A stretch of 64,000 bases of DNA from Corynebacterium sp. (GCF_030532325.1 NZ_JAUNLS010000010.1:24450-88449); one strand, 5' to 3'; shown: positions 10,481 through 20,851, counted from the first letter of the stretch. Made by a program: numbers and translations. Notes: generated from the letters alone by a model not told the origin.

Positions 10481-11133
10481 GCGTGTGCACCGCCCTTCAC
10501 TGCGGTCTTAACGGTGACGAGGCCACCGCGCGCACCCGGGATAGCACCCTTGATGAGCAGCAGGTTGGACTCGGCATCGATCTTCTGAATCTTCAGGTTC
10601 TGGGTGGTCACGCGGTCCTGGCCCATGCGGCCAGCCATGCGCTTACCCTTGAAGACGCGGCCCGGGAAGGATGCGCCACCAATGCCACCAACGCGGCGGT
10701 GTGCAGCCTGGTTACCGTGGGCAGCGCCCTGTCCACGGAAGTTGTGGCGCTTCATGGCGCCAGCGTATCCGTGGCCCTTGGAGGTGCCGGTGACGTCAAC
10801 GAAGGTCACGCCCTCGAAGATGTCCACCTTGACCTCCTGGCCGACCTCGTATGCAGAGGTGTCATCCATGCGGATCTCTGCAACGTGGCGACGCGGGGTC
10901 ACGCCAGCCTTCTTGAAGTGACCAGCGGCCGGCTTGTTGGCCTTGCGCGGGTCGATCTCGCCGAAGGCGATCTGGATGGCGTTGTAGCCATCGGTTTCTG
11001 CGGTACGGATCTGGGTAACCACGCACGGCCCAGCCTCGACGACGGTCACCGGCACAACGCGGTTCTCCTCGTCGAAGACCTGGGTCATGCCGAGCTTGGT
11101 GCCCAGAATGCCCTTGATCTCGTTTTCACTCAT
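10477..11133 (-). CDS. rplC: 50S ribosomal protein L3
   Basis: 218 residues starting [20 protein letters not shown]. The extended loop (residues about 125-170, [18 protein letters not shown]) reaches the peptidyl-transferase centre. It is one of the first proteins in 50S assembly. The gene ends in a four-base overlap with rplD and lies 35 bp after rpsJ. Confidence 0.98.
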   Translation of the reverse strand: MSENEIKGILGTKLGMTQVFDEENRVVPVTVVEAGPCVVTQIRTAETDGYNAIQIAFGEIDPRKANKPAAGHFKKAGVTPRRHVAEIRMDDTSAYEVGQEVKVDIFEGVTFVDVTGTSKGHGYAGAMKRHNFRGQGAAHGNQAAHRRVGGIGGASFPGRVFKGKRMAGRMGQDRVTTQNLKIQKIDAESNLLLIKGAIPGARGGLVTVKTAVKGGAHA

Positions 11134-11168
11134 TGTTAGTTCTCCACCAAATACGTTGTGTCGATCGC

Positions 11169-11474
11169 TTACTGGATATTCACGTCGACGCTTGCCGGAA
11201 GGTCGATGCGCATCAGAGCGTCAACGGTCTTCGGGGTCGGGTCGAGAATGTCGATGAGGCGCTTGTGAGTGCGCATCTCGAAGTGCTCGCGAGAGTCCTT
11301 GTACTTGTGGGGAGAACGAATAACGGCGTATACGTTCTTCTCGGTTGGGAGCGGCACCGGGCCGACAACACGAGCACCCGTACGGGTCACGGTCTCGACG
11401 ATCTTCTTAGCAGAAGCGTCGATGGCCTCGTGGTCGTAGGCCTTCAGCCGAATGCGGATCTTCTGTCCCGCCAC
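11169..11474 (-). CDS. rpsJ: 30S ribosomal protein S10 (NusE)
   Basis: 101 residues starting [19 protein letters not shown], ending [13 protein letters not shown], with the [28 protein letters not shown] core. S10 acts in the 30S head and, as NusE, bridges NusG to antitermination and transcription-translation coupling. It is the first gene of the operon, so the promoter must lie in the 650-bp gap upstream. Confidence 0.98.
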   Translation of the reverse strand: MAGQKIRIRLKAYDHEAIDASAKKIVETVTRTGARVVGPVPLPTEKNVYAVIRSPHKYKDSREHFEMRTHKRLIDILDPTPKTVDALMRIDLPASVDVNIQ

Positions 11475-12132
11475 GCTTATCCTCTTCCTCGCTTCCCCAC
11501 TTTCACATTCCCGGCCTATCCGGGGCGTGAAGCGGTGGGAAATTGCTTCTCGATTTCTCTATAACGTTGTCCGGGCTTGGGGCCTAGCACAACGCCAGTG
11601 GTCTGACTGTCATGACAACCAAGAGCGCAACCTGGCAAATGCACAAGTGCAGCACTCATGACGGGGTACAAGGCCCGTAGTCATATCAAGTCGAAAGAAG
11701 ACGGGGCGGTCACAGGTGTCACCACTGTCTTTTTCGTATACTGCCGCTGTTTATTTGCCATGCCCCTTCTCCGGTTCATCATCTCGGGATGTCACTGCTC
11801 AAGTCGCGGACCTAGCCCGATCAGATGACCTTCTCGCCTCACCCTGAAAGGATGCGACAGCGAAGGTGTCATGTTCGCTTTACCAGCAATAACGCCGTCT
11901 CCACATCCGTGGCTCGCTACGTCACTGTGTTAAAGCAACCTCTGTATTTAAGCACGTCGCGGCGTATTTTCCAAACTTCTTTCCCAACCGTGCCCAAGAT
12001 CACGTTTTGGCCACGTTTCGCGCCCTCGCTCACATTCACCCCATAAGCGTGAGTGAGCGCGTTAATCCCGTGGTGATGTGTTCCTGTGGAAACAAGCTGG
12101 GAACACCAGAGTCTAAGAGGAAAGGCACGTAC
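11475..12132. other. Divergent gene-free region between the S10 operon and the Asp23 operon
   Basis: 658 bp without a convincing gene. It must hold both divergent promoters. On the minus strand a TATAGA hexamer at 11558-11563, about 85 bp before rpsJ, is a reasonable -10 element; I could not assign a -35. A GC-rich CCCGG/CCGGG hairpin lies between it and the start codon. The half nearest the Asp23 operon is somewhat AT-richer. No tRNA or known riboswitch is seen. Confidence 0.4.
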
Positions 12133-12642
12133 ATGGCTGAGAACAACTCCACCCCTGCTACCCAGAACACCACCCAGAACTCCCCCGCCAACGCTGAGGA
12201 CTCCACTGCCCAGGCCCCGGTGCACAACAACCGCCTAGAGACAGAACACGGCACCACCACGATTGACGACGTCGTCGTGTCCAAGATCGCCGGAATCGCC
12301 GCCCGCGAGGTCTCCGGTGTTGCCGCTCTGGGTGGCGGCGGCGCCCGCATGATGGGCTCCATCCGCGAGTCCTTCGGCGCCTCCGAGGACGTGCGCCAGG
12401 GCGTCACCGTGACCGTGGCCAACGGCGTGGCCTCCGTGGAGATCGCCATCATCGCCGAGTACGGCGTGGCCATCCACGAGCTGGCAGAGGCCATCCGCCG
12501 CAACATCATGAACGCGGTCGAGCGCATGACCGGCCTGGACGTGGACCGCGTGGATGTCGTCGTGCACGATGTCAAGCTCCCGCGCGAGGAGTCCTCCTCC
12601 GAGTCCAACACCACCCCGGCGGTTACCCAGGGCCAGGCTTAA
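12133..12642 (+). CDS. Asp23/Gls24 family envelope stress protein
   Basis: 169 residues. The Asp23 core runs from about residue 38 (TTTIDDVVVSKIAGIAAREVSGV) through ASVEIAIIAEYGVAIHELAEAIRRNI to GLDVDRVDVVVHDVKL, flanked by Thr/Asn/Pro-rich low-complexity ends. An upstream in-frame extension to 12007 is rejected: the ATG at 12133 has a GAGGAAAGG ribosome site and gives the family-like start. Asp23 proteins form membrane-associated layers involved in envelope homeostasis in Gram-positives. It is first of five genes whose order (Asp23, Asp23-like, DUF2273, proline-rich Asp23, membrane anchors) suggests a complex at the membrane. Confidence 0.88.
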   Translation: MAENNSTPATQNTTQNSPANAEDSTAQAPVHNNRLETEHGTTTIDDVVVSKIAGIAAREVSGVAALGGGGARMMGSIRESFGASEDVRQGVTVTVANGVASVEIAIIAEYGVAIHELAEAIRRNIMNAVERMTGLDVDRVDVVVHDVKLPREESSSESNTTPAVTQGQA

Positions 12643-13050
12643 GTGGCGAACAACACCTCCACGACCCCCACGCGGTACGGCCAAGCCCAGGAGCGTAGCG
12701 AACCCCGGGATCGCATCGAGCTGAGTGTGGCAGACGCCCACGCGATTGTTGAGGCCGTTAGCGCCCTGCCCGGCGTGGCCTCGCTCTACGGCGGGCGCTT
12801 CGGTGAGGTCGCCGCGCTCTATCCGGGCGAGCGGGTGGCGGGCATCTCGCGGCCGAACGTGCGCGACGATTCCCACCTGAGCGTCCACATCGTGGTCGAC
12901 GTGGACGCCGACATCCCCCTCTATGAGCTCGCGGAGTCGGTGCGCGGGGCCGTCGCCACGGCATGGCCCGCCGTGCGCATTATCGACGTCACGCTTGCCG
13001 ACGCCACCTCCAGCTCCGCGCAACGCACCCCTACAGAAGGACAATCATGA
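12643..13050 (+). CDS. Second Asp23-like protein
   Basis: 135 residues beginning with GTG directly after the preceding stop. The region ELSVADAHAIVEAVSALPGVASL... and HIVVDVDADIPLYELAESVRGAVATAWPAVRIIDVTLAD keeps the Asp23 alpha/beta pattern but is divergent. It ends in an ATGA overlap with the next gene, so translation is coupled. Role inferred only from family and operon. Confidence 0.75.
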   Translation: MANNTSTTPTRYGQAQERSEPRDRIELSVADAHAIVEAVSALPGVASLYGGRFGEVAALYPGERVAGISRPNVRDDSHLSVHIVVDVDADIPLYELAESVRGAVATAWPAVRIIDVTLADATSSSAQRTPTEGQS

Positions 13051-13241
13051 AGAACTACACCACCCTGGGCGTCATCGCCGGTTTGGTTTTAGCATTTTTC
13101 ATTCACCTTGGTCTGTGGCCCACGGTGCTCGCCGTTCTGCTCGCCGCCATCGGCGGCGTGCTCGGCGCCCACTTCGACGGCCGCATTGACCTCACCGCCG
13201 TGTGGAACGGCGTGGTGGGCAAGGACCAGGGCCGGGGATAG
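13047..13241 (+). CDS. DUF2273-type small membrane protein
   Basis: 64 residues with two hydrophobic stretches (residues 6-24 and 26-44) and the GGVLGAHFDGRIDL segment typical of DUF2273 proteins encoded next to Asp23 genes. The start at 13047 overlaps the stop of the previous gene as ATGA; upstream starts in the same frame would overlap that gene by 28 codons. It probably helps anchor Asp23 proteins at the membrane. Confidence 0.8.
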   Translation: MKNYTTLGVIAGLVLAFFIHLGLWPTVLAVLLAAIGGVLGAHFDGRIDLTAVWNGVVGKDQGRG

Positions 13242-13248
13242 CACGCAG

Positions 13249-14028
13249 ATGACCCAGACACCCTCGAGCACCGCCCCGCAGCCCGCCGTCGGCGAGACCC
13301 GCCTTTCTCTGCGCAGCATGGAGCGCGTGGTCAGCGCCGCCATCGCGGAGGTTCCCGGCACCGCTCAGATCGACGCCAAGCTGGCCGGCCTGGCCGGGCG
13401 GGCCTTCCCGCGCTTGCTCGTGCAGATGGATCCGGACACCCGCATGGTGGCTGTCGACGCCACCATCGCCGTGACCTGGCCCGCCCCGGTGACCGACGTC
13501 GCCGTGGCGGTGCGCACGAGCATCCGCGAGGCCGTGGCCAACCACACCGGCTTTAGCACCACGCGCGTCAACGTTACCGTTGGCGGTGCGGTGCCAGGCG
13601 AGCCCACCACCGCGGAGCAGCTCGCTGCACACTCCAGCCGCGCCGCTCGCCCCCCGCAGGTGGCCACGCCCTCCTCGCTGCACGCCATCGCCGTCGATTC
13701 CCACGGCCCAGTGCGCAGCATTGAGGCGCCCCGGCCGGCGTCGGTGCAGGGCGTGCAGTCCCCTGGCGAGGTCCAGGTCCGCAGCGTCGAGGCACCGCGC
13801 CCGGCCGCCGTGCGCCACGTCGACGCACCAGAGCCGCTCCGCTTGCGCGGCGTCACCACACCCGCCCCAGTGGCGGTGCGCCACCCGCAGCCCACCCCGA
13901 CGCAGCCGCCACTGGCGCCCATTGTGGTGCGGCCCTCCGCGGATCAGTCGTACCCGGTCTACGCACCCCAACCGCAGCCCCTGCGTGCCATCACCATCAC
14001 CCCGTACTTTGACAGGAGGCAGCCATGA
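13249..14028 (+). CDS. Asp23-domain protein with proline-rich repeat tail
   Basis: 259 residues. Residues about 15-120 form an Asp23-like domain (ERVVSAAIAEVPGTAQIDAKLAG ... DVAVAVRTSIREAVANHTGFSTTRVNVTVGG). From about residue 150 the chain is a low-complexity tail with at least three loose repeats of the form VRSIEAPRPASV / VRSVEAPRPAAV / VRHVDAPEPLRL, then Pro/Gln-rich sequence. The ATG at 13249 is chosen because it lies 7 bp after the DUF2273 stop and gives a normal N-terminus. The stop overlaps the next start as ATGA. The tail could be a spacer or binding strip for wall or partner proteins. Confidence 0.78.
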   Translation: MTQTPSSTAPQPAVGETRLSLRSMERVVSAAIAEVPGTAQIDAKLAGLAGRAFPRLLVQMDPDTRMVAVDATIAVTWPAPVTDVAVAVRTSIREAVANHTGFSTTRVNVTVGGAVPGEPTTAEQLAAHSSRAARPPQVATPSSLHAIAVDSHGPVRSIEAPRPASVQGVQSPGEVQVRSVEAPRPAAVRHVDAPEPLRLRGVTTPAPVAVRHPQPTPTQPPLAPIVVRPSADQSYPVYAPQPQPLRAITITPYFDRRQP

Positions 14029-14603
14029 GTTCCGAGAATCTCCCCGTGGGATTTGGGCAGCGCCCGAAGGCCTCACCTCCCGCGCGCGGCTGGACGGTAG
14101 TCCTGGGCGTGGCCTTCCTCGCCCTGGCCGCGGTGACTGGGCACGAGGCCTGGGTGGTGGCCGCCAACGAGGGAGGAACCCCCTGGCTCCAGCCGCTCAT
14201 CGATCTCATGGCCCGTGGCGAGCTGGAAACGTGGATGCTCTACGTCGCCGGTGCAGTGGTGCTCCTCGGGCTCATCCTGCTGTGGGCCGCACTGGCACCC
14301 CGCAAGAACACCCACGTGCGTGTGAGCTCCGATACCGCCTCCATCTGGACCCGCGCGGTGGACATCGCCCGCCTCTCCTCGGCCACCACCCGCCGCGTTC
14401 CGGGCGTCGTGGCGGCCCGGAGCCGAGCGCTCATGAAGGCCAAGAAGCCCCGGCTCACCGTGACGGTCACCGGCGATGTGGCCGATTCGGAGCTGAAGGG
14501 GCGCGTGAGCACCGCCCTCGAGCAGGCGCTAGCGCGCGTCGAGGCCCAACCGCAGCTCACCATCGAGCTGGAAAAGACCCCGGAGGTGGGCGAGAATGTC
14601 TAA
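14025..14603 (+). CDS. DUF6286-like membrane protein of the Asp23 operon
   Basis: 192 residues. Two transmembrane helices (about 23-42 and 66-88) are followed by a cytoplasmic domain with RVSSDTASIWTRAVDIARLSSATTRRVPGVVAARSRALM and a beta-rich end, as in DUF6286 proteins that accompany Asp23 in actinobacteria. It overlaps the gene before by four bases and the gene after by eight. Confidence 0.72.
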   Translation: MSSENLPVGFGQRPKASPPARGWTVVLGVAFLALAAVTGHEAWVVAANEGGTPWLQPLIDLMARGELETWMLYVAGAVVLLGLILLWAALAPRKNTHVRVSSDTASIWTRAVDIARLSSATTRRVPGVVAARSRALMKAKKPRLTVTVTGDVADSELKGRVSTALEQALARVEAQPQLTIELEKTPEVGENV

Positions 14604-15162
14604 GACCCTAGCTGGCCTTGACCGCACCCTGCTGGCCGTTCTGGGCCTGCTGCTCATCGCAGGCGGATTATGGCCCATCCTGGCCTACTTCGATGTCCCC
14701 TTTGCCGAGTCCGCCGCCAAGTGGATCAACCACGACGCCTGGGGCCGCGTGCCGCAGGCCGGCTGGTGGGCCTACGCGCTGGCGGGGGCCACGCTGCTCA
14801 TCGCGGTCAGCGGCCTGTGGCTCATCATCTCCAACCTGAAGCACAACCGCTTTAGCACCGTGGAATCCGCCGCCTCCAACAAGGAAGGCACCATCAGCAC
14901 GGACATGGCTGCTATCGCCGGCGCCATCGCGCAGACCCTCGAGCAGCTCGACGGCGTGGACAAGGTCAAGACGCTCGTAGCCTACGACCGCGCTCGCCCC
15001 ACGCTGCAGTACGTGCTCACCGCTAATCCTGACACTCCGATGCAGGAGATCGTGGAGCGCATCGAGTCCAACGAGCACAGCTTCCGCGCCGCCTTCCCCG
15101 ACGCCGACCTCGACACCGTGTACAAGCTTCACTACACCAAGGTTCAAACGCTCAAGGCCTAA
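14596..15162 (+). CDS. AmaP-like membrane anchor of the Asp23 operon
   Basis: 188 residues with helices at about 10-30 and 58-78, then a soluble alpha/beta domain (STDMAAIAGAIAQTLEQLDGVDKVKTLVAYDRARPTLQYVLTANPDTPMQEIVERIE). Topology and context resemble the alkaline-shock membrane anchor AmaP, although sequence identity cannot be judged here. Last gene of the operon; its 3' end overlaps a convergent gene by 11 bp. Confidence 0.7.
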   Translation: MSKTLAGLDRTLLAVLGLLLIAGGLWPILAYFDVPFAESAAKWINHDAWGRVPQAGWWAYALAGATLLIAVSGLWLIISNLKHNRFSTVESAASNKEGTISTDMAAIAGAIAQTLEQLDGVDKVKTLVAYDRARPTLQYVLTANPDTPMQEIVERIESNEHSFRAAFPDADLDTVYKLHYTKVQTLKA

Positions 15163-15868
15163 CGGCCGGACCCTGCCAGGGCGGCGCCTCCGCCAGCAGG
15201 ATCTCCTGCACGCTGCCCCACTGGGCGCGGGTGCCGCGTGCCAGCTGAACCTCGAGTGGGCGGCCCACCTCCCCGGTGACGATGCGCTGCCAAGCAAACT
15301 CCTCGCGCTCCAGCTGCCGGTTGCGCTTGGTGTAAACGCGCAGTCCATGATCGAGGAAGATCGTCTCTTCCTCAGTGCGGATGAACCAGGCCCTCTCCCC
15401 CACGCTGCGCCGGTTGAGGCCGGTGAGCGGGCGGGCGTCCTCGCCAAGCCGCGTCACCGAGCTCACCACGCCAAAGCGATGCTCGAAGCCCTCGGCGTCA
15501 CACACCACGAGCGGGCGGTTCGGGCCCACCGGTCGCAGCGAGGAATAGGCCCACGCCGTGGGCTGTCCGGCCACACGCAGCGGGCGCACCACCACCTGCG
15601 TAGCGCTCAGCGTCACGCGGTGAGACTCCGTCACCGCCAACCACAGTCCTTCTGCGGCCCGCCGAGTCTCGGAGTCCAGGGGCAGCAGCGGCGGGCGCAC
15701 CGCCGCCATCTCCTCAAGCTTGGCAATGAGCTCCTCATCCTCCACACCCCACCCGTAGCCTTCTGCGGCGAGCATGGCAAAGAAGGTGCTCAGTGAGACG
15801 TCGGGCTGGCCCTCCCACGCGTTGCGCAGCGCCGCCAACGTGCGCTCTTGGCGCCTCGGATCAGTCAT
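15152..15868 (-). CDS. Hypothetical protein, convergent with the Asp23 operon
   Basis: 238 residues from the ATG at 15868; a start 19 codons upstream is possible but would run into the tuf terminator. The protein is soluble. The N-terminal 80 residues are predicted helical, and the rest looks beta-rich with many Arg residues (VVVRPLRVAGQPTAWAYSSLRPVGPNRPLVV). No family is recognised. It overlaps the end of the Asp23 operon tail to tail, so antisense effects are possible. Confidence 0.6.
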   Translation of the reverse strand: MTDPRRQERTLAALRNAWEGQPDVSLSTFFAMLAAEGYGWGVEDEELIAKLEEMAAVRPPLLPLDSETRRAAEGLWLAVTESHRVTLSATQVVVRPLRVAGQPTAWAYSSLRPVGPNRPLVVCDAEGFEHRFGVVSSVTRLGEDARPLTGLNRRSVGERAWFIRTEEETIFLDHGLRVYTKRNRQLEREEFAWQRIVTGEVGRPLEVQLARGTRAQWGSVQEILLAEAPPWQGPAVRP

Positions 15869-15907
15869 GACTTCCAAGCCTAGTGCGCGGGAGTTCCGAG
15901 CATGCAA

Positions 15908-15941
15908 AAAGCCACGTCCCTCCAATGAGAAACGTGGCTTT
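15908..15941 (-). terminator. Terminator of tuf
   Basis: A 10-bp perfect stem (AAAGCCACGT, 15908-15917, with 15932-15941) and a TTTTTGC tail on the minus strand, 56 bp after the tuf stop. The symmetric A/T flanks may let it work from the other side as well. Confidence 0.85.
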
Positions 15942-15996
15942 GCAAGCTCTACTCAGCTAGCAGTGTGCACTGCCAGCCGTGCAGGTGAACCAGGAA

Positions 15997-17187
15997 TTAG
16001 CCCAGGATCTTGGTGACGCGGCCGGCGCCGACGGTGCGGGAGCCCTCGCGAATAGCGAAGCGCAGGCCCTCGTCCATAGCGACCGGCTGGATGAGCTCGA
16101 CGGTCATCTCAACGTTGTCGCCAGGCATAACCATCTCGGTGCCCTCCGGCAGCTTGATGACGCCGGTGACGTCGGTGGTGCGGAAGTAGAACTGCGGACG
16201 GTAGTTGTCCATGAACGGGGTGTGGCGGCCGCCCTCTTCCTTCTTCAGGACGTAGACGGAACCCTCGAACTTGGTGTGCGGGGTGTAAGCGCCCGGCTTG
16301 ATAACGACCTGGCCGCGCTCAACCTCTTCACGCTTGGTACCACGCAGAAGCAGACCGCAGTTGTCGCCAGCCTCGGTGTAGTCCATCATCTTGCGGAACA
16401 TCTCGATACCGGTAACGGTGGTGGACATGGACTTGTCCTTGATACCGATGATCTCGACGTCCTCGTTGACGTTCAGGGAGCCACGCTCAACACGGCCGGT
16501 AACAACGGTGCCACGGCCGGTAATGGTGAAGATGTCCTCAATCGGCATCAGGAACGGCTTGTCCAGCTCACGGACCGGGTCCGGGATGGAGTCGTCGCAA
16601 GCCTGCATGAGGTCCAGGATGGACTGAACCCACTTCTCCTCGCCCTCGAGGGCCTTCAGAGCGGAGATGTGAACGATCGGAGCTTCCTCGTCGTAGTCCT
16701 GCTCGGCGAGCAGCTCGCGGATCTCCATCTCAACGAGCTCGATGATTTCCTCGTCATCAACCATGTCGCACTTGTTCAGAGCGACCAGGATGTAGGGAAC
16801 GCCAACCTGGCGAGCCAGGAGGACGTGCTCACGGGTCTGCGGCATCGGGCCATCGGTTGCAGCGACAACCAGGATAGCGCCATCCATCTGAGCAGCGCCG
16901 GTAATCATGTTCTTGATGTAGTCGGCGTGGCCCGGAGCGTCAACGTGTGCGTAGTGGCGCTTCGGGGTGGAGTACTCAACGTGGGAGATGTTGATGGTAA
17001 TACCGCGCTCCTTCTCCTCAGGAGCCTTATCGATGGAATCGAAAGCGAAAGCGGTGTTCTCTTCCGGGTACTTGTCAGCCAGAACCTTGGTGATGGCTGC
17101 GGTGGTGGTGGTCTTGCCGTGGTCGACGTGTCCGATGGTGCCGATGTTCACATGCGGCTTCGTACGCTCGAACTTCTCCTTTGCCAC
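15997..17187 (-). CDS. tuf: Elongation factor Tu
   Basis: 396 residues, standard length. It has the GTPase motifs GHVDHGKTT (P-loop), [12 protein letters not shown] and SALK. It carries aminoacyl-tRNA to the ribosome. The start is GTG at 17187 with an AGGAGG site seven bases upstream. It has its own strong promoter and terminator, so it is transcribed separately from fusA although it follows it. Confidence 0.99.
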   Translation of the reverse strand: MAKEKFERTKPHVNIGTIGHVDHGKTTTTAAITKVLADKYPEENTAFAFDSIDKAPEEKERGITINISHVEYSTPKRHYAHVDAPGHADYIKNMITGAAQMDGAILVVAATDGPMPQTREHVLLARQVGVPYILVALNKCDMVDDEEIIELVEMEIRELLAEQDYDEEAPIVHISALKALEGEEKWVQSILDLMQACDDSIPDPVRELDKPFLMPIEDIFTITGRGTVVTGRVERGSLNVNEDVEIIGIKDKSMSTTVTGIEMFRKMMDYTEAGDNCGLLLRGTKREEVERGQVVIKPGAYTPHTKFEGSVYVLKKEEGGRHTPFMDNYRPQFYFRTTDVTGVIKLPEGTEMVMPGDNVEMTVELIQPVAMDEGLRFAIREGSRTVGAGRVTKILG

Positions 17188-17311
17188 TGTTTGTCCTCCT
17201 GGACTCTATGGCGGCTGCGAATCTCACAGCCACGTGGTTTGTATTGCCATTGGCACTTCGGGCGTTCACCCAACAGCGCTAATGACGCTTTCTTTACGTG
17301 CCAGTTACTCG

Positions 17312-17340
17312 ATCCTAGATTTATGCCGCGGTTTTTTCAA
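17312..17340 (-). promoter_or_regulatory. Promoter of tuf
   Basis: TTGAAA (17335-17340, read on the minus strand), exactly 17 bp, then TAGGAT (17312-17317), close to the sigma-A consensus. It gives a leader of about 120 bases. The gap 17188-17573 otherwise contains only a GCGGTTT/AAACCGC hairpin overlapping the -35 and no gene. Confidence 0.65.
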
Positions 17341-17573
17341 ACCGCCTCAATAGGAGGTAACCCCCGCACATACATGGCGGACGCTGACCCTCGACAAGAA
17401 TCTTTCAACGGATCCTGGAGGGTAACGGCCAGCTCAACCAACACCACATCGGGTGCAAGTTCAGCGGACCCCTACCCCACCAGTTCCTCCCGGTGCACCT
17501 GCGCGGCGCGGTAGCCACTGGCTGGGCTACCGGCCTTCACACGCAGGCACGGTGCGGAGGGATAAGACCGTGC

Positions 17574-19703
17574 TTAGGCCTTGGCGCCGGTGCGCTCCTC
17601 GATGATCTCCTGAGCCACGGAGGACGGAACCTCAGCGTAGGAATCGAAGACCATGGAGAAGTTTGCGCGGCCAGCGGTGGAAGAACGCAGGTCACCGATG
17701 TAGCCGAACATCTCGGACAGCGGAACCTTAGCGCGCACAACCTTGGCGCCGGAGCGATCCTCCATGGCGTAGACCTGGCCACGACGGGAGCTGATGTCAC
17801 CGTTGACGGTGCCCATGTACTCCTCGGGGGTGACAACCTCGACGGCCATGATCGGCTCGAGCAGAACCGGCTTAGCCTTAGCCATGGCCTCCTTGAAGAC
17901 CTGGGAGCCGGCCAGCTTGAAGGCCATCTCGGAGGAGTCGACGTCGTGGTAGGCGCCGTCTTCCAGGGTGGCCTTGATGTTGACCATCGGGAAGCCAGCC
18001 AGGTAGCCGTACTGCATGGCGTCCTGGATACCGGCGTCGACAGACGGGATGTACTCCTTCGGCACGCGGCCACCGGTGACGGAGTTCTCGAACTTGTAGG
18101 TTGCGGACTCGCCCTCTTCCAGGGTCTCCGGGTCCGGGTTGTACGGCTCGAAGCTGACGATGACCTTTGCGAACTGGCCGGAGCCACCGGTCTGCTTCTT
18201 GTGGGTGTACTCGAGGGAGGAGACGTTCTTGCGGATGGTCTCGCGGTAAGCAACCTGCGGGTTACCGATGTTCGCCTCAACCTTGAACTCGCGCTTCATG
18301 CGGTCAACCAGGACGTCGAGGTGGAGCTCGCCCATGCCGCCGATGACGGTCTGGCCGGTTTCCTCATCGAGCTCGACGGTGAAGGTCGGGTCCTCGGCGG
18401 CCAGCTTCTGGATAGCGGTACCCAGCTTCTCCTGGTCAGCCTTGGTCTTCGGCTCGATGGAGACCTTGATAACCGGATCCGGGAAGTCCATGGACTCGAG
18501 GATGATCTGGTCATCCTTGTCACACAGGGTGTCACCGGTGGTGGTTTCCTTCAGGCCAATGACGGCGTAGATGTTGCCGGCATCTGCCTGCTCCACCGGG
18601 TTCTCCTTGTTGGCGTGCATCTGGAAGAGCTTACCGATGCGCTCCTTCTTGCCCTTGGTGGAGTTCATCACCTCGGTACCCGGGGTGACCTGGCCGGAGT
18701 ACACGCGGACGAAGGTCAGCTGGCCGAAGAACGGGTGAGCAGCAATCTTGAAGGCCAGTGCGGAGAACGGGGACTCCACGGAAGGCTTACGGGTGAGCTG
18801 CTCCTCCTCGTTGCCCACGGCGTGGCCGACGACCTCGCCGATGTCCAGCGGGTTCGGCAGGAAGTCAACGACGGCGTCGAGCAGCGGCTGGATGCCCTTG
18901 TTGCGGTAAGCGGTGCCACAGTACACCGGGTAGATCTCGGAGTTCACGGTGAGCTTGCGGATAGCGCCCTTGATTTCCTCCATGGTGAGCTCTTCGCCAC
19001 CGAAGTACTTCTCCATGAGCTCTTCGTCGGATTCAGCGACGGTCTCGAGCAGCTTCTCGCGGTACTCCTCGGCCTTCTCCTGCAGGTCGGCCGGGATCTC
19101 CTCGATGGTCGGCTCGGTACCAATCTCCACCTTGCCGCGCCAGGTCAGAGCCTTCATCTCGAGCAGGTCGATGACGCCGTCGAAGTCATCCTCGGCGCCA
19201 ATCGGCAGCTGCATAACCAACGGCTTAGCGCCGAGGCGGTCAACGATGGTGCCAACGGTGTAGTAGAAGTCAGCGCCCAGCTTGTCCATCTTGTTGACGA
19301 AGCAGATACGCGGGACGTCGTACTTAGCAGCCTGACGCCACACCTGCTCGGACTGCGGCTCGACGCCCTCCTTGCCGTCGAACACGGCAACAGCGCCGTC
19401 GAGAACGCGCAGGGAGCGCTCGACCTCAACGGTGAAGTCCACGTGACCCGGGGTATCGATGATGTTGATCTGGTTGTTCTTCCAGAAACAGGTAACAGCA
19501 GCGGAGGTAATGGTGATACCGCGCTCCTTCTCCTGCTCCATCCAGTCGGTGGTAGACGCACCGTCGTGGGTCTCGCCTACCTTACGGTTGATACCGGTGT
19601 AGAAGAGAATACGCTCGGTAGTGGTGGTCTTACCAGCATCGATGTGGGCCATGATGCCAATGTTGCGGACCTTGTGCAGATCCTTGAGCACTTGTTGTGC
19701 CAC
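17574..19703 (-). CDS. fusA: Elongation factor G
   Basis: 709 residues with a GTG start. The G1 motif [16 protein letters not shown]3 DTPGHVDF and G4 NKMDK are followed by domains II-V. It drives translocation, and ribosome recycling with RRF. It is the third gene of the str cluster, 302 bp after rpsG, longer than usual and perhaps holding its own promoter. A 7-bp hairpin (17547-17573) abuts the stop codon but has no T-run. Confidence 0.99.
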   Translation of the reverse strand: MAQQVLKDLHKVRNIGIMAHIDAGKTTTTERILFYTGINRKVGETHDGASTTDWMEQEKERGITITSAAVTCFWKNNQINIIDTPGHVDFTVEVERSLRVLDGAVAVFDGKEGVEPQSEQVWRQAAKYDVPRICFVNKMDKLGADFYYTVGTIVDRLGAKPLVMQLPIGAEDDFDGVIDLLEMKALTWRGKVEIGTEPTIEEIPADLQEKAEEYREKLLETVAESDEELMEKYFGGEELTMEEIKGAIRKLTVNSEIYPVYCGTAYRNKGIQPLLDAVVDFLPNPLDIGEVVGHAVGNEEEQLTRKPSVESPFSALAFKIAAHPFFGQLTFVRVYSGQVTPGTEVMNSTKGKKERIGKLFQMHANKENPVEQADAGNIYAVIGLKETTTGDTLCDKDDQIILESMDFPDPVIKVSIEPKTKADQEKLGTAIQKLAAEDPTFTVELDEETGQTVIGGMGELHLDVLVDRMKREFKVEANIGNPQVAYRETIRKNVSSLEYTHKKQTGGSGQFAKVIVSFEPYNPDPETLEEGESATYKFENSVTGGRVPKEYIPSVDAGIQDAMQYGYLAGFPMVNIKATLEDGAYHDVDSSEMAFKLAGSQVFKEAMAKAKPVLLEPIMAVEVVTPEEYMGTVNGDISSRRGQVYAMEDRSGAKVVRAKVPLSEMFGYIGDLRSSTAGRANFSMVFDSYAEVPSSVAQEIIEERTGAKA

Positions 19704-20005
19704 GGTTGTACCCCAACTTATTTGTCGTCGACGCCGCGCCAGTACGCAACCAGCGCTTCACAATGACGTCTGTATGGATAGGTCTTTTACTATTTTGCCA
19801 CGTCTGGGCTTCTCAGGCAGCCTGGGCCACCAGTAACCCGACGATACAGTTTAATGCACCGCCACGCGGTATGCCTGCCAAGAAAAAATGGCCCGACAAC
19901 GATGATTCAGTTTGATTTGGCACGCGCCGCGCGCGAAACGCGCGGACGCGGCGTACACAGACGGAAAGTCGTTGTTCGGACCATAGGCACAAGCTAGCGA
20001 AGGAA
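19704..20005. other. rpsG-fusA intergenic region with GC hairpin
   Basis: 302 bp without a gene. About 60 bp after the rpsG stop a strong stem CCGCGCG/CGCGCGG (19927-19945, loop CGAAA) occurs, but no T-tract follows on the minus strand. It may attenuate read-through or protect the rpsLG mRNA end. I see no convincing sigma-A promoter for fusA. Confidence 0.4.
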
Positions 20006-20473
20006 TTACCAGCGGTAGTGGGCGAAGGCACGGTTGGCCTCAGCCATCTTGTGGGTATCCTCGCGACGCTTCACGGAAGCACCCAGGCCGTTGGATGCGT
20101 CCAGGATCTCGTTGGCGAGACGCTCGATCATGGTGTTCTCGCGACGCTGACGGGTGAAGGTCACCAGCCAACGCAGAGCCAGGGTGTTGGCGCGGTCAGG
20201 GCGAACCTCAACCGGAACCTGGTAGGTAGCGCCACCCACGCGGCGGGAACGAACCTCGAGGTCCGGGCGAATGTTGCCCAGAGCCTTCTCGAGGGTGCCG
20301 ACCGGATCGGTACCGGTCTTCTCACGGCACTTCTCCAGAGCGCCGTAGACGATGCGCTCAGCGGTGGACTTCTTGCCGTCCTTGAGCACCTTGTTGACGA
20401 GCATGGTGACCTGCTCGGAGTTGTAAACCGGGTCCTTGACTACAGGACGCTTCGGTGCAGCATTCTTACGCAT
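20006..20473 (-). CDS. rpsG: 30S ribosomal protein S7
   Basis: 155 residues ([30 protein letters not shown] ..., ending RAFAHYRW). S7 nucleates assembly of the 30S head and contacts the E site. It starts 6 bp after rpsL and is surely cotranscribed with it. Confidence 0.98.
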   Translation of the reverse strand: MRKNAAPKRPVVKDPVYNSEQVTMLVNKVLKDGKKSTAERIVYGALEKCREKTGTDPVGTLEKALGNIRPDLEVRSRRVGGATYQVPVEVRPDRANTLALRWLVTFTRQRRENTMIERLANEILDASNGLGASVKRREDTHKMAEANRAFAHYRW

Positions 20474-20479
20474 TGTTGA

Positions 20480-20851
20480 TTACTGTCCCTTCTTTGCGCC
20501 GTAGCGGGAACGAGCCTGCTTACGATCCTTCACACCCTGGGTATCCAGAGCACCACGGACGATCTTGTAACGAACACCCGGGAGGTCCTTCACACGACCA
20601 CCGCGGACGAGCACCATGGAGTGCTCCTGCAGGTTGTGGCCCTCGCCCGGGATGTAAGCGGAAACCTCGATGCCGGAGGTCAGGCGCACACGGGCAACCT
20701 TACGCAGAGCGGAGTTCGGCTTCTTCGGAGTAGTGGTGTACACACGGGTGCACACGCCACGACGCTGCGGGGAGCCCTTCAGCGCGGCGGTAGCAACCTT
20801 CGTGCGCTTATCGTGGCGGCCCTTGCGGACCAGCTGCTGAATAGTTGGCAT
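20480..20851 (-). CDS. rpsL: 30S ribosomal protein S12
   Basis: 123 residues. The decoding-loop segments [17 protein letters not shown] and [17 protein letters not shown] are wild type at the lysines equivalent to K43 and K88, so no classical streptomycin-resistance change is present. First gene of the str cluster; promoter directly upstream. Confidence 0.99.
   Translation of the reverse strand: MPTIQQLVRKGRHDKRTKVATAALKGSPQRRGVCTRVYTTTPKKPNSALRKVARVRLTSGIEVSAYIPGEGHNLQEHSMVLVRGGRVKDLPGVRYKIVRGALDTQGVKDRKQARSRYGAKKGQ

Noticed and set aside
17547-17573. Terminator directly after fusA
   Set aside because: The 7-bp hairpin touches the stop codon and is followed by no T-run.
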